Numbered from the stretch's first letter, positions 17,168-25,986 are shown. The stretch: 64,000 nucleotides of DNA from Parendozoicomonas verongulae (GCF_009711465.1 NZ_SMME01000871.1:1-64000); one strand, 5' to 3'. The notes: generated by a model from the sequence alone, not told the origin. Made by a program: numbers and translations.

Positions 17168-18388
17168 ATGGCGCATTCAAAAATACAAGCCTCTCTTGCC
17201 ATTGGATGGCTTTGTGGCTTGTTTCTTTTCAATGTGAGCACGACTCATGCTGTCGGTGTGGAAGGCTATACGCCTGTAAACAACTGCGGTGTTCTTGTAA
17301 AACCCTATGCGACCTGCAGCTCCTCTCCCGGTGTTTTGGAAAAACCCACAGACGATGTTGGCAGCGAGGCTGTGCGGTTTCCCGATCGTCAAGGGTGGGC
17401 AGTTTTCTTGCGGTCGGTGGCACCTGCTCATCAACAAGCGGGAAGCATCGCTTTTCTCAATGCTCCTTGGAAACAGCGCCGTTCCACATTCTCCTTCGAG
17501 AATTATTGGCTTCGAGATGCTCCGGAGAAGTTTGAACCCCGAGATTCGGTACAGCAGCATTTAGCATTGGCTGGTTCTAAGGGCCAGGCTGTTGAAAAAG
17601 AGTTGGCCCGATGTGGTCAGCAGGCCAAAGATGTTGTGTTTTTCAATGATACCTTATCTCGTTATATCCGGGATAACGACCTGTGGTACCGGGCTGGTAT
17701 ACGGCAGTTTTTCAATACTGGAAAGCCATTGACCTTTCCTCAGGGCAGCATCCGCCTGAAATCAAGCTGGGTGAAAACCAATAATGTGAAAGATACTGGT
17801 AACTTTATTACTTCACGGGATAGCAAGTTCCAACTCTGGAAAATGGTGTCCCTGCATATTGCGACAAAGCAAATCCCCGGCTGGACCTGGACGACCTTTG
17901 AGCATCGAAATAATCCCTGTTTTAACAAATCCCCTAAGGCTCAGGACAGTTTTGGTTATCCCTATGGTCCCCAGGGCGAGTACAGCAAAGAGTTGTTGCA
18001 CATGGCTCACAGTGTGGCCGGGACAGATGCCCGTTTCCTTCAGCTGCTTGAGGTGATCACCAACTATCGTTTGGTGGGTACGATGACGGATTATGTCGAT
18101 ACCACAGGCCGTCCTATTGTTCTCGGCAGTTCAGTGACAGAAGCTGGCACGTTACAAACCGCCAGTTGTAAAACCTGCCATAGCCGTGCTGCACTGAATC
18201 TTTCTGTCACAAAGCCGTTAGGTATGCTGAATGGCAAAGGAGAAGGGTTTATTGGCAGTCCTCAGTGGCAGTGGTTCTTTTTCGAGGGGGAGTCAGGTGA
18301 GTTGAAGCAGAGGTTTATTCAAACAGACTTTCTCTGGTCACTCCCCCTGTGTGCTGCTGCTACGGATACTTCAGTGACAGAGTGTTAA
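17168..18388 (+). CDS. Exported monohaem cytochrome c-like protein
   Basis: 406-aa protein with a signal peptide (GWLCGLFLFNVSTTHAVG). One haem c-binding motif, CKTCH, lies near residue 338 within TASCKTCHSRAALN. Paired Cys residues near the mature N-terminus and in NNPCFNK could form disulfides. A segment with GSIRLKSSWV and WTWTTFEH recalls secreted single-haem proteins of uncertain function. Its stop codon TAA (18386-18388) is formed by the first three bases of the MITE-like element, so the C-terminus (TDTSVTEC) may have been altered by insertion. It follows sulP by 37 bp and may be co-transcribed. No clear Shine-Dalgarno sequence. Confidence 0.7.
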   Translation: MAHSKIQASLAIGWLCGLFLFNVSTTHAVGVEGYTPVNNCGVLVKPYATCSSSPGVLEKPTDDVGSEAVRFPDRQGWAVFLRSVAPAHQQAGSIAFLNAPWKQRRSTFSFENYWLRDAPEKFEPRDSVQQHLALAGSKGQAVEKELARCGQQAKDVVFFNDTLSRYIRDNDLWYRAGIRQFFNTGKPLTFPQGSIRLKSSWVKTNNVKDTGNFITSRDSKFQLWKMVSLHIATKQIPGWTWTTFEHRNNPCFNKSPKAQDSFGYPYGPQGEYSKELLHMAHSVAGTDARFLQLLEVITNYRLVGTMTDYVDTTGRPIVLGSSVTEAGTLQTASCKTCHSRAALNLSVTKPLGMLNGKGEGFIGSPQWQWFFFEGESGELKQRFIQTDFLWSLPLCAAATDTSVTEC

Positions 18389-18549
18389 GTACCCGGACCA
18401 TTGCTTTCGCATAGTCTGACGGCGTCTTTTTCCGCCCTTGCTGCGTCACAACTCTGGTCACGTTGCGGGCTACGCTCCCGACGTTGTTCCTTGAAGAGCG
18501 AAAAAATTCACTCGCCACCATTATGCGAAAGCAATGGTCCGGGTACTTA
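18386..18549. mobile_element. MITE-like element with 28-bp perfect inverted repeats
   Basis: The 28 bases at 18386-18413 (beginning TAAGTACCCGGACCATTG) are the exact reverse complement of 18522-18549. The 164-bp element has no open frame of note. Its interior carries a shorter GC-rich inverted structure around GCGGGCTACGCTCCCG. It fills the gap between the cytochrome-like gene and the convergent methyltransferase gene and supplies the stop codon of the former. A near-identical end fragment lies at 1397-1414. Transcribed from either side, the long arms could also terminate transcription. Confidence 0.8.
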
Positions 18550-18553
18550 GAGG

Positions 18554-19282
18554 TTATTCCCCCACTTTCCGATAAATCAGAATATAAAGCTCCGGCTCAT
18601 TGAGCAGGCTATCTATCTCCAGCCCTGAGTCTTCAATCAATTTAACAGCCTCTTGTCTATTAGGAGGAAGAGTTCCCGGAACAATGGAGGGATCCTTCCT
18701 GTTCAGAGTTTGTACGAATCCGCGACCGAGAGGGTGGGTGATCAAAAGCTTTCCTCCGGCTTTGAGCTGTTTGGTGAGTTTGTGAATCACGGCTTTCTGA
18801 TCATAGAAATTACCAAAGCAGGCATTGCACCAGGCGGCGTCGTAGAATTCTTTGACATTTGCTCTATCAGGAAAGTCAAGAACATCCCCCTGCCAGACAG
18901 CAATATCATGGTCAGAAAAACGGGATTCAACGTTTTTCAGCTGATTGGCACAAAGGTCAATACCCGTAATATGACTGCAGGGGTAAAGTTGAATCATAGC
19001 CGGGAATAATGCCCCGGCTCCACATCCAATATCCAGAAAGCGAGGTGAGGCGGTGGTCGGGAGATCGTATCCGGACGCTACAATCCGCTGCAGACATGGC
19101 TTCACATATTCTGGCACTGCCTCTTCCGAGGCAAACCATTCGGCAGTGTCTTCAAAAAAGGCCCGCTGACGAGCGACCTGTTCCTGGTAAGAGGCAGTAT
19201 GGTTATTATCAGATGTTTGCTGGTCGACTCGATGATTCAGGTGATGGGCTATAACCTTATCTTCATGTTGTTTTAATGACAC
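18554..19282 (-). CDS. Class I SAM-dependent methyltransferase
   Basis: 242-aa protein with the SAM-binding glycine motif FLDIGCGAGALFPAM, an acidic strand in HITGIDLCANQL, and WQGDVLDFPD as motif II. GTG 19282 is preferred because GAGGGGG lies just upstream; an upstream in-frame GTG at 19399 would overlap the ferritin-like gene. Substrate is unknown; the layout with Q-rich N-terminus and VPEYV is shared with small-molecule or quinone-type methyltransferases but is not diagnostic. Downstream is the MITE. It is probably co-transcribed with the ferritin-like gene 100 bp upstream. Confidence 0.85.
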   Translation of the reverse strand: MSLKQHEDKVIAHHLNHRVDQQTSDNNHTASYQEQVARQRAFFEDTAEWFASEEAVPEYVKPCLQRIVASGYDLPTTASPRFLDIGCGAGALFPAMIQLYPCSHITGIDLCANQLKNVESRFSDHDIAVWQGDVLDFPDRANVKEFYDAAWCNACFGNFYDQKAVIHKLTKQLKAGGKLLITHPLGRGFVQTLNRKDPSIVPGTLPPNRQEAVKLIEDSGLEIDSLLNEPELYILIYRKVGE

Positions 19283-19382
19283 TGATTTCCCCCTCAAATC
19301 TTTGACTCCACAGGGTATCTTCTGTGTAAGTGATGCTGAAGGGGCGAAACCTGGATGAAGGCTTCGCCCGTATATTGAGCGA

Positions 19383-19835
19383 TTAGACAACGCTGGCAAT
19401 TTCTCCAGGTTTTCTCAGCATCTTATCAATATCGCCAATATGGCTTTCCTCTTCCGCAATCAGCTGGCGGGCGTATTCTTCAACAAATATGGATTTTTCT
19501 TCTACCGCTAGCTCCAGCAGTTGGTAATAAAGATTGATTCCGGCTTTTTCAAACTGCAGGGACTCAAGCAGGATGTTGTGAATATCATGCTGAGAGGTTT
19601 CCAGCAGCTCGCCAATACCAATAGAGGGGTGTTCTCCGAAGTGTGTGATCATCTCTCCTGCATTATGGGCATGGGTGAGCGTTTCCGTTGCGGCGCTGCG
19701 CAGCCAGCTAACGATAGGAATTCGGCTGTGACCAAATACCATGAAACTGTAATGAGTGTACCGTACGACACCAGCCAGTTCATGTTCAAGAATCGCATTG
19801 AGCTTGGCTATGATTGCGGCTTTATGGGTGGACAT
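19383..19835 (-). CDS. Ferritin-like (bacterioferritin-type) protein
   Basis: 150-aa four-helix protein. Candidate di-iron ligands are visible: Glu in LEHELAGVVRY, Glu and His in ATETLTHAHNAGE, Glu in ESLQFEKAG, and Glu and His in LIAEEESHIGDID. The pattern fits the ferritin/bacterioferritin-like family; the haem-ligand Met of true bacterioferritin is not evident at the expected place. It probably stores or detoxifies iron. No Fur box was recognised in the 208-bp gap to the divergent gene at 20044, which holds nothing else I can identify. Confidence 0.8.
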   Translation of the reverse strand: MSTHKAAIIAKLNAILEHELAGVVRYTHYSFMVFGHSRIPIVSWLRSAATETLTHAHNAGEMITHFGEHPSIGIGELLETSQHDIHNILLESLQFEKAGINLYYQLLELAVEEKSIFVEEYARQLIAEEESHIGDIDKMLRKPGEIASVV

Positions 19836-20043
19836 TGTTTAATCTCCAGTGACTTGTTGCTCATCAGGCCAGTGGAGTATAGAAAAAAACTCGTTGTCTG
19901 GTGCATTGAAAGAATGAGTCAACGACAGAGTGGTTGATAGTCCCTGGCAAGGTTTAAAGTGGGGGCTTTGTACTCAGCTGAAGGCAGCTAAAGTGCAGTC
20001 GGAAGTTGCCTGAAGTAACAGCCTGTAAGGCTCGCTGGGTGAA

Positions 20044-21537
20044 ATGGAACTGTCAGCCTTAACGACTGTCTCAGCGAGTATGACGGACGCTATTCAAGCA
20101 TTCACTCTCAGAGCGGTGACACAATATCTGTTTCGCAGAAGCTGTATCAGTGTATTCTTTGCTGGTTGCCTGTGCACAATTGCTTGTGGGCAGGACGTCC
20201 CAGAACCTGCCGATCATGGCATTCCCCTCAGTGTTTCTTATGTTGCTGCCCCCACAGGCACCTTCTTCCCGCAAGATAGCGGTACGCTGCTCTACTTTGA
20301 GGGAGTGGATGTGTTCTCTGGCGCAGGCAGTGCCATTCAAAATGGCATTATCAGCACACTGTACAATATGGGTGCATCTTTTGCTGTGATGAGTCTCATC
20401 GCCACCCTTCCTGTCACGGGGCCGGGAGCCATCGTCGCGATGACCATGACGGCTCTGTGGAAGTATCGCATCCCCCTCAGCTGGTGGCGTTCCTACCGCA
20501 TAGCTCTGGAAGGAGTATGGAATTACCAGCACCGGCGAGTGGGTAATATGCCAGTTTACTTCTCGTCCCACAGATTGCAGCGCAGGCTGATAGTGAACTG
20601 GCGTTTTCCTTATAGTGATGAACGTCCTGTGCAGTTGGATATTGTGGTCGTGCCGCAGCTGGATTCTGGGGAGGCTGAAACGGGCACTGTTGCAGAACAG
20701 GAGCAGGGCTGGTTGGCCATGGCCCGGAGTTTGAAGGAGAAAGAACTTGTTCGGTTTGTGATCAGCATCGGGCAGGAGCAGTTTGTTGTATCTGCTCAGC
20801 ATCAATCCGGGCAATGGTTTCATCGCACATTATCGCGGCCTGAGCAGCCGTTAGTGGTGGAGCAGCTGGTGGAATGGGGAAAGCGTAAAGAGATCAATGA
20901 TGGTTTCACCTTGCTTTCTACTTCCAGCCTGAATTATCTCACCCGTGCGCTGGAGTGCCAGGCGTTCGATGTTCCTCCCTGGGCAGCAGGTTTTAGCCCG
21001 GACCGGAAGTTGTCAGAAGGCGAGGAGGGGTCTTTATGGGAACTAGGCACTGATATAAGCAGCACCACCGATAACAGAGTCAACGCTGAATGTGGTTTTC
21101 TGGGGATTGTTGATAACAGCACCCGTTACGGGGGGCTGGCCGGGTACATGCATTTGAACACTCAAGGCTGCGGCAAGCAGGACGCATTGTTTGACCGGTA
21201 CAATACCGGAGGTTTTGAAAACGAACTTATTCAGAATAACTACATACAGGTTGTGCCTTACTGGCTGACAACACTGGTGTTACGCATAGTGGAAGAGGGG
21301 GTGTCTATCGGTGTGCGCACAGCCGCAACTCCTTATATGCCAGCGGTAGAGAATGACTCTGCCACTCCTGAACAGAACCTCAGCGACTGGCTGGCCTCTG
21401 CAGAATCTCAATGGATTCGAGGTATTACACTGGGTAAGCCTGATGTGGAAAGTCAGCCTGCACAGGGCAAGGTGTTTTGTCGCTGGCTCCGTGGCAGTGG
21501 CATTACGGGAAATCTTGGTAAAGCCGTTTCGAAGTGA
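20044..21537 (+). CDS. Exported protein of unknown function
   Basis: 497-aa protein not recognised. A hydrophobic N-terminal stretch (CISVFFAGCLCTIACGQD) could be a Sec or lipoprotein signal, although the preceding leader is long; ATG 20080 is an alternative start. A second hydrophobic segment (FAVMSLIATLPVTGPGAIVAM) near residues 115-140 suggests membrane association. Several Trp-rich stretches (SWWRS, GVWNY) follow. It precedes rmuC by 31 bp on the same strand, which may be coincidental. Confidence 0.6.
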   Translation: MELSALTTVSASMTDAIQAFTLRAVTQYLFRRSCISVFFAGCLCTIACGQDVPEPADHGIPLSVSYVAAPTGTFFPQDSGTLLYFEGVDVFSGAGSAIQNGIISTLYNMGASFAVMSLIATLPVTGPGAIVAMTMTALWKYRIPLSWWRSYRIALEGVWNYQHRRVGNMPVYFSSHRLQRRLIVNWRFPYSDERPVQLDIVVVPQLDSGEAETGTVAEQEQGWLAMARSLKEKELVRFVISIGQEQFVVSAQHQSGQWFHRTLSRPEQPLVVEQLVEWGKRKEINDGFTLLSTSSLNYLTRALECQAFDVPPWAAGFSPDRKLSEGEEGSLWELGTDISSTTDNRVNAECGFLGIVDNSTRYGGLAGYMHLNTQGCGKQDALFDRYNTGGFENELIQNNYIQVVPYWLTTLVLRIVEEGVSIGVRTAATPYMPAVENDSATPEQNLSDWLASAESQWIRGITLGKPDVESQPAQGKVFCRWLRGSGITGNLGKAVSK

Positions 21538-21568
21538 GTTGGCTGATAGGGTATTCTTAGGGAAAATA

Positions 21569-22966
21569 ATGTCTGGCATGGAATGTCCCTTTATGACCAC
21601 GGCTTCATTGATTTACCTGAGTCTCACACTTGTTCTTCTTATTGTCGCAACAGCACTGGCCTGGCGTTTTTCTGCCCTGCATGCCCGCAATCGGTTAATA
21701 CATGAATGGCGTGAACAGGGGCAGGAAAAGTCTCATCAACTTCTGGAAGCTCAGCAAAAAGCTACTTACCTCACAGAGCAGAAACAAAATCTTACGCAAC
21801 AAGTGGAATCCTTGAGTGACAAGCTGGCCATCACCGAGCGAGAGTTGGAAGAACGCGGGCTGGCACTGGTGGCAGCACGAAAGGATCTGGAAAACACAAC
21901 TGAGAAACTGCAGCTGTTGGAGCAAGCTGAGCAGCGGCTGGGTCAACAGTTTGAAAATCTGGCGAATAAAATTTTCGAGAACAAAACCAGCCGTTTTACT
22001 GAACAGAACAAAGCCGCTATGGAGGGCGTACTGGGGCCTTTCAAACAGCAGATCAGTGACTTTAAACAGCAGGTGTCTCAAGCCTACGACAGCGAAGCCC
22101 AACAGCGTCGTTCCCTGAAAGATGAAATCAGTGGTCTGAGAGAGCTGAATCAGCGAATGAGTGAAGAGGCTCTAAATCTCACCCGTGCCCTGAAGGGGGA
22201 TAAAAAACTTCAGGGTAATTGGGGGGAATTGGTGCTGGATCGGGTGCTCGAAGAGTCCGGTCTGAGGGAAGGGCACGAATACATCCGACAGGTGTCTCTC
22301 AAAAATGAAGAGGGTGGACGCCAGCAGCCGGATGTCATCGTGCATCTGCCCGATGGCAAAGATGTGATCGTAGACTCCAAGGTTTCATTGATCGATTACA
22401 GCCGTTCTGTGGAGGCAGACGCTGAAGAGGAGCGCGGTCGCGCTTTAGCTGCTCATGTGCAGTGTCTGCGCAATCATATTCGTGGATTAGGGAAAAAGAA
22501 TTATCAGGACATAGAAGGCGTGAGAACTCTGGATTATGTGTTGATGTTTATCCCTGTGGAAGCAGCGTTTTACAGTGCCATTGAACACTCACCCAACCTG
22601 TTTCAGGACGCGTTGGATAGCAATATTATGCTGGTCAGCCCCACTAATCTTCTGGTGGCGCTACGCACTATTGAAAACATCTGGCGCTATGAACATCAAA
22701 ACAAAAACGCCCAGCTTATAGCGGATAAAGCAGCGGCGTTATACGACAAACTCCGTGGTTTTACCGAAGATATGCAGAAGTTGGGCAGCCAGCTGGATAC
22801 TGCCCGCAAAACCTACGATGGAGCCATGAATAAGTTCTCCAGTGGCCGGGGGAATGCTGTTCGTCAGGCTCAACAGTTTGTGGAGTTAGGCGTGAAAGTG
22901 AAAAAACAAATGCCTTCTGAACTTCTGGATCGTGCTGCAACGGAGTTGGAGTCACAAAGTTCATGA
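21569..22966 (+). CDS. rmuC: DNA recombination protein RmuC
   Basis: 465-aa protein of the RmuC family, which limits inversions at short inverted repeats. An N-terminal membrane helix (IYLSLTLVLLIVATALAW) is followed by a long coiled coil (about residues 40-150) and the RmuC nuclease-like domain: LKGDKKLQGNWGELVL, PDVIVHLPDGKDVIVDSKVSL and MFIPVEAAF. ATG 21569 is chosen because AGGG lies 6 bases upstream and the resulting length matches E. coli RmuC. Longer in-frame openings overlap the preceding gene. Confidence 0.93.
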   Translation: MSGMECPFMTTASLIYLSLTLVLLIVATALAWRFSALHARNRLIHEWREQGQEKSHQLLEAQQKATYLTEQKQNLTQQVESLSDKLAITERELEERGLALVAARKDLENTTEKLQLLEQAEQRLGQQFENLANKIFENKTSRFTEQNKAAMEGVLGPFKQQISDFKQQVSQAYDSEAQQRRSLKDEISGLRELNQRMSEEALNLTRALKGDKKLQGNWGELVLDRVLEESGLREGHEYIRQVSLKNEEGGRQQPDVIVHLPDGKDVIVDSKVSLIDYSRSVEADAEEERGRALAAHVQCLRNHIRGLGKKNYQDIEGVRTLDYVLMFIPVEAAFYSAIEHSPNLFQDALDSNIMLVSPTNLLVALRTIENIWRYEHQNKNAQLIADKAAALYDKLRGFTEDMQKLGSQLDTARKTYDGAMNKFSSGRGNAVRQAQQFVELGVKVKKQMPSELLDRAATELESQSS

Positions 22967-23034
22967 TGCCTGTATTGAGCCATTAGAGCTGTTTCATGAT
23001 CTATCCTCTTACCGGTTTGAGTGGAGGGTTGTTA

Positions 23035-24471
23035 ATGGCGTTTTCATTTCGAAAGGCATACACGTTGCTTTTGATGCTATTCACATTTTCCTGTTATGGA
23101 GGTGTGGACGGTTTCCCCTTGAGGTTCACAATACCCCCTGCCGGGGGGAGGGGAAATCTGATCCAATTGTGTTCCCTGATGTCTTTAAACAGGGAGGCAG
23201 CGACTACTCTGATATACGATCAGGATGACCGTTTTGCTTTAGAGACAGATACGCACCTTCGGGGCATCAGGAAAAAGTATATATATGGCGTAAGACGCAC
23301 TCCTCGGAATGACACCTTGTTGATTACCCATGGGGATCCTTTTCGAGAGGATGATTCCCAAAAGTACCCGATATTGCAGGTGGAGCTGCGTTTCAATAAT
23401 GCCAGGGAAAAAGAAACTGCCTTTAAAAAATTGAATGAAGCGTTATTCGGGAGAAGTGATGGGCTGGCCAGTCGCAGGCCTTTGAAAGTTATCGTGAATC
23501 CTGTGAGTGGAGAACGCAGGGGAAACGAGGTGTGGGCCAAGGTTGCGCAGCTGCTGGCAGATGCCCAGATACAAACTGAGGTGTACTTTACTGAAGCTGC
23601 TGGCGATGCAGAAACAGAAGCCAAAAGGCTTATCGGAAAAGAGGAAGAGTACAGCGGAGTGATGGTTGTCGGTGGTGATGGAACGGTTTATGAGGTGCTG
23701 AATGGCCTGACTTCCCGGGGGGACATGTTTAATGACCTTCCAGTCATGATGATACCGGCAGGAACCGGAAACGGCATGGTGGCCTCGCTGGGTATCAGAC
23801 ACTACAACCGGGCAGCGTTAGGTGTGATACAGGCTATACGTAATGAGAGAAGTGCTTCGCTGCCAGAGTGGCCACTTTTGAACTACACATTGCTTCAGGC
23901 GCCAAACGGGGACGAGGAGGACGAACCGAAGGCACTGGAGCATGGGGTCAGCTTTATGGGGCTGCACACAGCTATTGCTACGGATGTTGATATTGGCAGT
24001 GAACTGATTCGCGGGGTACCGGGCAGGGAAACCTTGTGGGCTATTAAGGAACTGGTTCGCCCCAAACACCACCCAGTGAAGTTCTCCGGAAAGAGAAAGG
24101 GGGGGGATGACCAATACTTTGAGAGTGAAGGAGATTTTACTTATTTGATGGTGATGAATATCCCGTGGGCTAGTGCGGATCATCACATCGCTCCGGATTT
24201 GGATCCACGGACAGAGGGTATGCATGTCATTCACATAAACCGAAGAGATGCACCATTACGTGAACGTTTCCATGCTTTTACCCACATGTCTGACGGCTCT
24301 TATATCAACAGGCCTGCCGTGAGGCGCAATAAGGATGTGCACAAAATCAGTGTGACAGATGAAGCCCAAAGAGTAGGGCAAAATCTGTTCACGATTGATG
24401 GTGAGCTCAAGGTTGGCGGGCAGATAGACCTGGAGATCAGCCGGCACAAACTCAAGATTCTCTATCTTTAG
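23035..24471 (+). CDS. Exported sphingosine/diacylglycerol kinase-like protein
   Basis: 478-aa protein. ATG 23035 has GGAGGG 6 bases upstream and creates a signal peptide ending in LFTFSCYGG, possibly a lipobox. Residues about 40-150 resemble the PH-like N-lobe of eukaryotic sphingosine kinases (VELRFNNAREKETAFKKLNEAL). The catalytic domain begins KVIVNPVSG; the ATP-binding VGGDGTVYEVLNG lies at about 212-224 and PAGTGNGM at about 241-248. The C-terminal domain ends FTIDGEL and ISRHKLKIL. The Gly/Asp motif is intact, so phosphorylation of a lipid is likely. A signal peptide on such a kinase is unusual, since bacterial YegS/DgkB types are cytoplasmic. Its last 20 bases overlap the convergent hydrolase gene. 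Confidence 0.82.
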   Translation: MAFSFRKAYTLLLMLFTFSCYGGVDGFPLRFTIPPAGGRGNLIQLCSLMSLNREAATTLIYDQDDRFALETDTHLRGIRKKYIYGVRRTPRNDTLLITHGDPFREDDSQKYPILQVELRFNNAREKETAFKKLNEALFGRSDGLASRRPLKVIVNPVSGERRGNEVWAKVAQLLADAQIQTEVYFTEAAGDAETEAKRLIGKEEEYSGVMVVGGDGTVYEVLNGLTSRGDMFNDLPVMMIPAGTGNGMVASLGIRHYNRAALGVIQAIRNERSASLPEWPLLNYTLLQAPNGDEEDEPKALEHGVSFMGLHTAIATDVDIGSELIRGVPGRETLWAIKELVRPKHHPVKFSGKRKGGDDQYFESEGDFTYLMVMNIPWASADHHIAPDLDPRTEGMHVIHINRRDAPLRERFHAFTHMSDGSYINRPAVRRNKDVHKISVTDEAQRVGQNLFTIDGELKVGGQIDLEISRHKLKILYL

Positions 24472-25642
24472 ACGGAAATGTCTCCAGCAAATCTTTAATC
24501 ATGACGTCGTAAGCAGGGTTGAATGTCAGCCTCGCGTGAAACCCTTTCCCCTCATGGCTGCCCCAGGCACTGTACCATACCGGCTTACCAGCACGACAGG
24601 CAGCCCTGTCGGCCTCGGATGCTTCTTCCTGATTACGACAAAGGCGCTCTGTGCCGTTAACTCCGTAATAAGGGTTGTTCGGTGAAAACAAAATGCCCAT
24701 GTGAGACATGTTGCGGATTCTCCACTCAGGCATATAGCTTTGGATCGTGCGGATTTGGCCATCGATACTGGATTTTGCTGATCCATACCAGATCAGGTGG
24801 TTGTTCGGGTGGGTAAAGCGGGTCTTGAACATCTCTTTGATCCAGGCTGTTTCCAGCACACTGTCGTGCTCCGTCAGCACCATAAACACCGGGCGATCAA
24901 AGGTGGCCTGGTTAAGCTGGTGCATGGCCATGCGACTGGTTTTGTAATACTGGGCAAAGCCGTTCACAGGCATATCGGAGTAACGGGCATAGTTAGTGAA
25001 ATTGCCTGGATCTCTGGAGGTTACCCAGTTTTTCACCCGTGACAGTGCAGGTGTCATAAAAGCCAGAGGTTCATTGGATTTAAATCCGGGGGCGAACAGC
25101 ATCAAGCCTTTAATGTCCGGGTCGTCAACACTGTAGGCATACGCCAGGTTACCACCGGTAGAGAAACCGCCCAGATACACGTCGTCAACATCCTTTTTCA
25201 GCAAGGCGACCTGCTGTTCCACAAGCTGTTTCCACTCCCGATAATCTACATCAACCATATCTGCAGGGCGGGTGCCGTGGCCGGGTAGCAGAACGGTACG
25301 CACCAGAAAGCCTTCATGAGCCAGTGACTGAGCAATATCAACAAACGAGAACGGCGAGTCACCCAGCCCGTGTATCAGTAATACCCCTTTTGTCACGTCT
25401 TTTGAGTGTTCCGGTTGAACTTCAAAGGGAGCATTGGCATCAATTTCGTCAGCGTGATGACTGGTGAGAAAGTAGCGGTGCTCCGCCAGCATCTTACGGG
25501 ATTGCTGAACGTACTCATCAAACGTCGTATATGCCTTGCTGTAACTGACACCGGACGGTGTGTAAAACGGGTGTGTGGAGTGGGACTGGCAACCACTCAA
25601 TATCAATAATGGAAAAACAACAGCTATCAGGAACTTTTTCAT
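24452..25642 (-). CDS. Lipoprotein alpha/beta hydrolase
   Basis: 396-aa serine hydrolase. The N-terminus MKKFLIAVVFPLLILSGCQS is a classical lipoprotein signal with lipobox LSGC. The nucleophile elbow is GFSTGG, the oxyanion region is VLLIHGLGDSPFSF, and likely Asp and His partners are in TEHDSVLE and MSHMGI. It resembles carboxylesterase or monoacylglycerol-lipase-type enzymes; the substrate is unknown. In-frame codons up to 25744 are open, but ATG 25642 gives the signal peptide. It overlaps tail to tail with the lipid-kinase-like gene, which suggests a lipid theme but does not show one. Confidence 0.85.
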   Translation of the reverse strand: MKKFLIAVVFPLLILSGCQSHSTHPFYTPSGVSYSKAYTTFDEYVQQSRKMLAEHRYFLTSHHADEIDANAPFEVQPEHSKDVTKGVLLIHGLGDSPFSFVDIAQSLAHEGFLVRTVLLPGHGTRPADMVDVDYREWKQLVEQQVALLKKDVDDVYLGGFSTGGNLAYAYSVDDPDIKGLMLFAPGFKSNEPLAFMTPALSRVKNWVTSRDPGNFTNYARYSDMPVNGFAQYYKTSRMAMHQLNQATFDRPVFMVLTEHDSVLETAWIKEMFKTRFTHPNNHLIWYGSAKSSIDGQIRTIQSYMPEWRIRNMSHMGILFSPNNPYYGVNGTERLCRNQEEASEADRAACRAGKPVWYSAWGSHEGKGFHARLTFNPAYDVMIKDLLETFPSKDRES

Positions 25643-25757
25643 TCCACTTACCAACCTGACTCTAGAGCGAAGATGACTTTGCAATGTATCAGTGGTTTGC
25701 AGGCAGGTCTTGCCGTGATGGACAGAACGATGTGCTATTTGCATGAGTATTACACTC

Positions 25758-25810
25758 CCTGACGAAATGATGACGAAGCTCTCCGGGAAATCGTCACTCC
25801 TGACGAAATG
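25758..25810. promoter_or_regulatory. Repeated and palindromic activator sites upstream of hydN
   Basis: CCTGACGAAATG occurs twice, at 25758-25769 and 25799-25810, 41 bp apart (about four helical turns). TGACGA occurs again at 25771, and inverted at 25791, forming the perfect palindrome TCGTCA-CTCC-TGACGA at 25791-25806. The sites lie about 110-160 bp upstream of the predicted sigma-54 start, the usual distance for an enhancer-binding protein. Spacing and half-sites resemble the FhlA site reported in E. coli (recalled as TGTCG-N4-TGACA). Confidence 0.7.
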
Positions 25811-25892
25811 CCCGCGTTTCCGATTTGCTCAGGCGTTACTAATTCCAGCAAAAATGATGTGAACGCCTTGTGAATAAAGGCTCATGGAGAGT

Positions 25893-25907
25893 TGGTACAT
25901 AAAGTGC
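25893..25907 (+). promoter_or_regulatory. Sigma-54 (-24/-12) promoter of hydN-fdhF
   Basis: TGGTACATAAAGTGC aligns with TGGCAC-N5-TTGC: the -24 GG and -12 GC are exactly 10 bases apart, with mismatches at one -24 base and one -12 base. Predicted transcription start is near 25919. It fits control by the FhlA-like activator encoded at 28850-30982. The rest of the gap from 25643 to 25986 holds only the activator sites. Confidence 0.75.
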
Positions 25908-25986
25908 TTAGCAGGCTTAAACTGGCAAAGTTGCTGGCTCTGTGAATGAATCGTTGGCGAGCTGGCGGTCAAAAGGAATCCAGGTA

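Noticed and set aside
17146-17535. Cys-rich frame overlapping the cytochrome-like gene
   Set aside because: Alternative frame of a gene with a clear signal peptide and haem motif.
25758-25810. CRISPR-like direct repeats
   Set aside because: Only two 12-base copies, one spacer, no cas genes; fits activator binding sites.
25922-25934. TGGCAAAGTTGCT as a sigma-54 promoter
   Set aside because: Only 7 bases separate GG and GC; 10 are needed. The site at 25893 has the right spacing.
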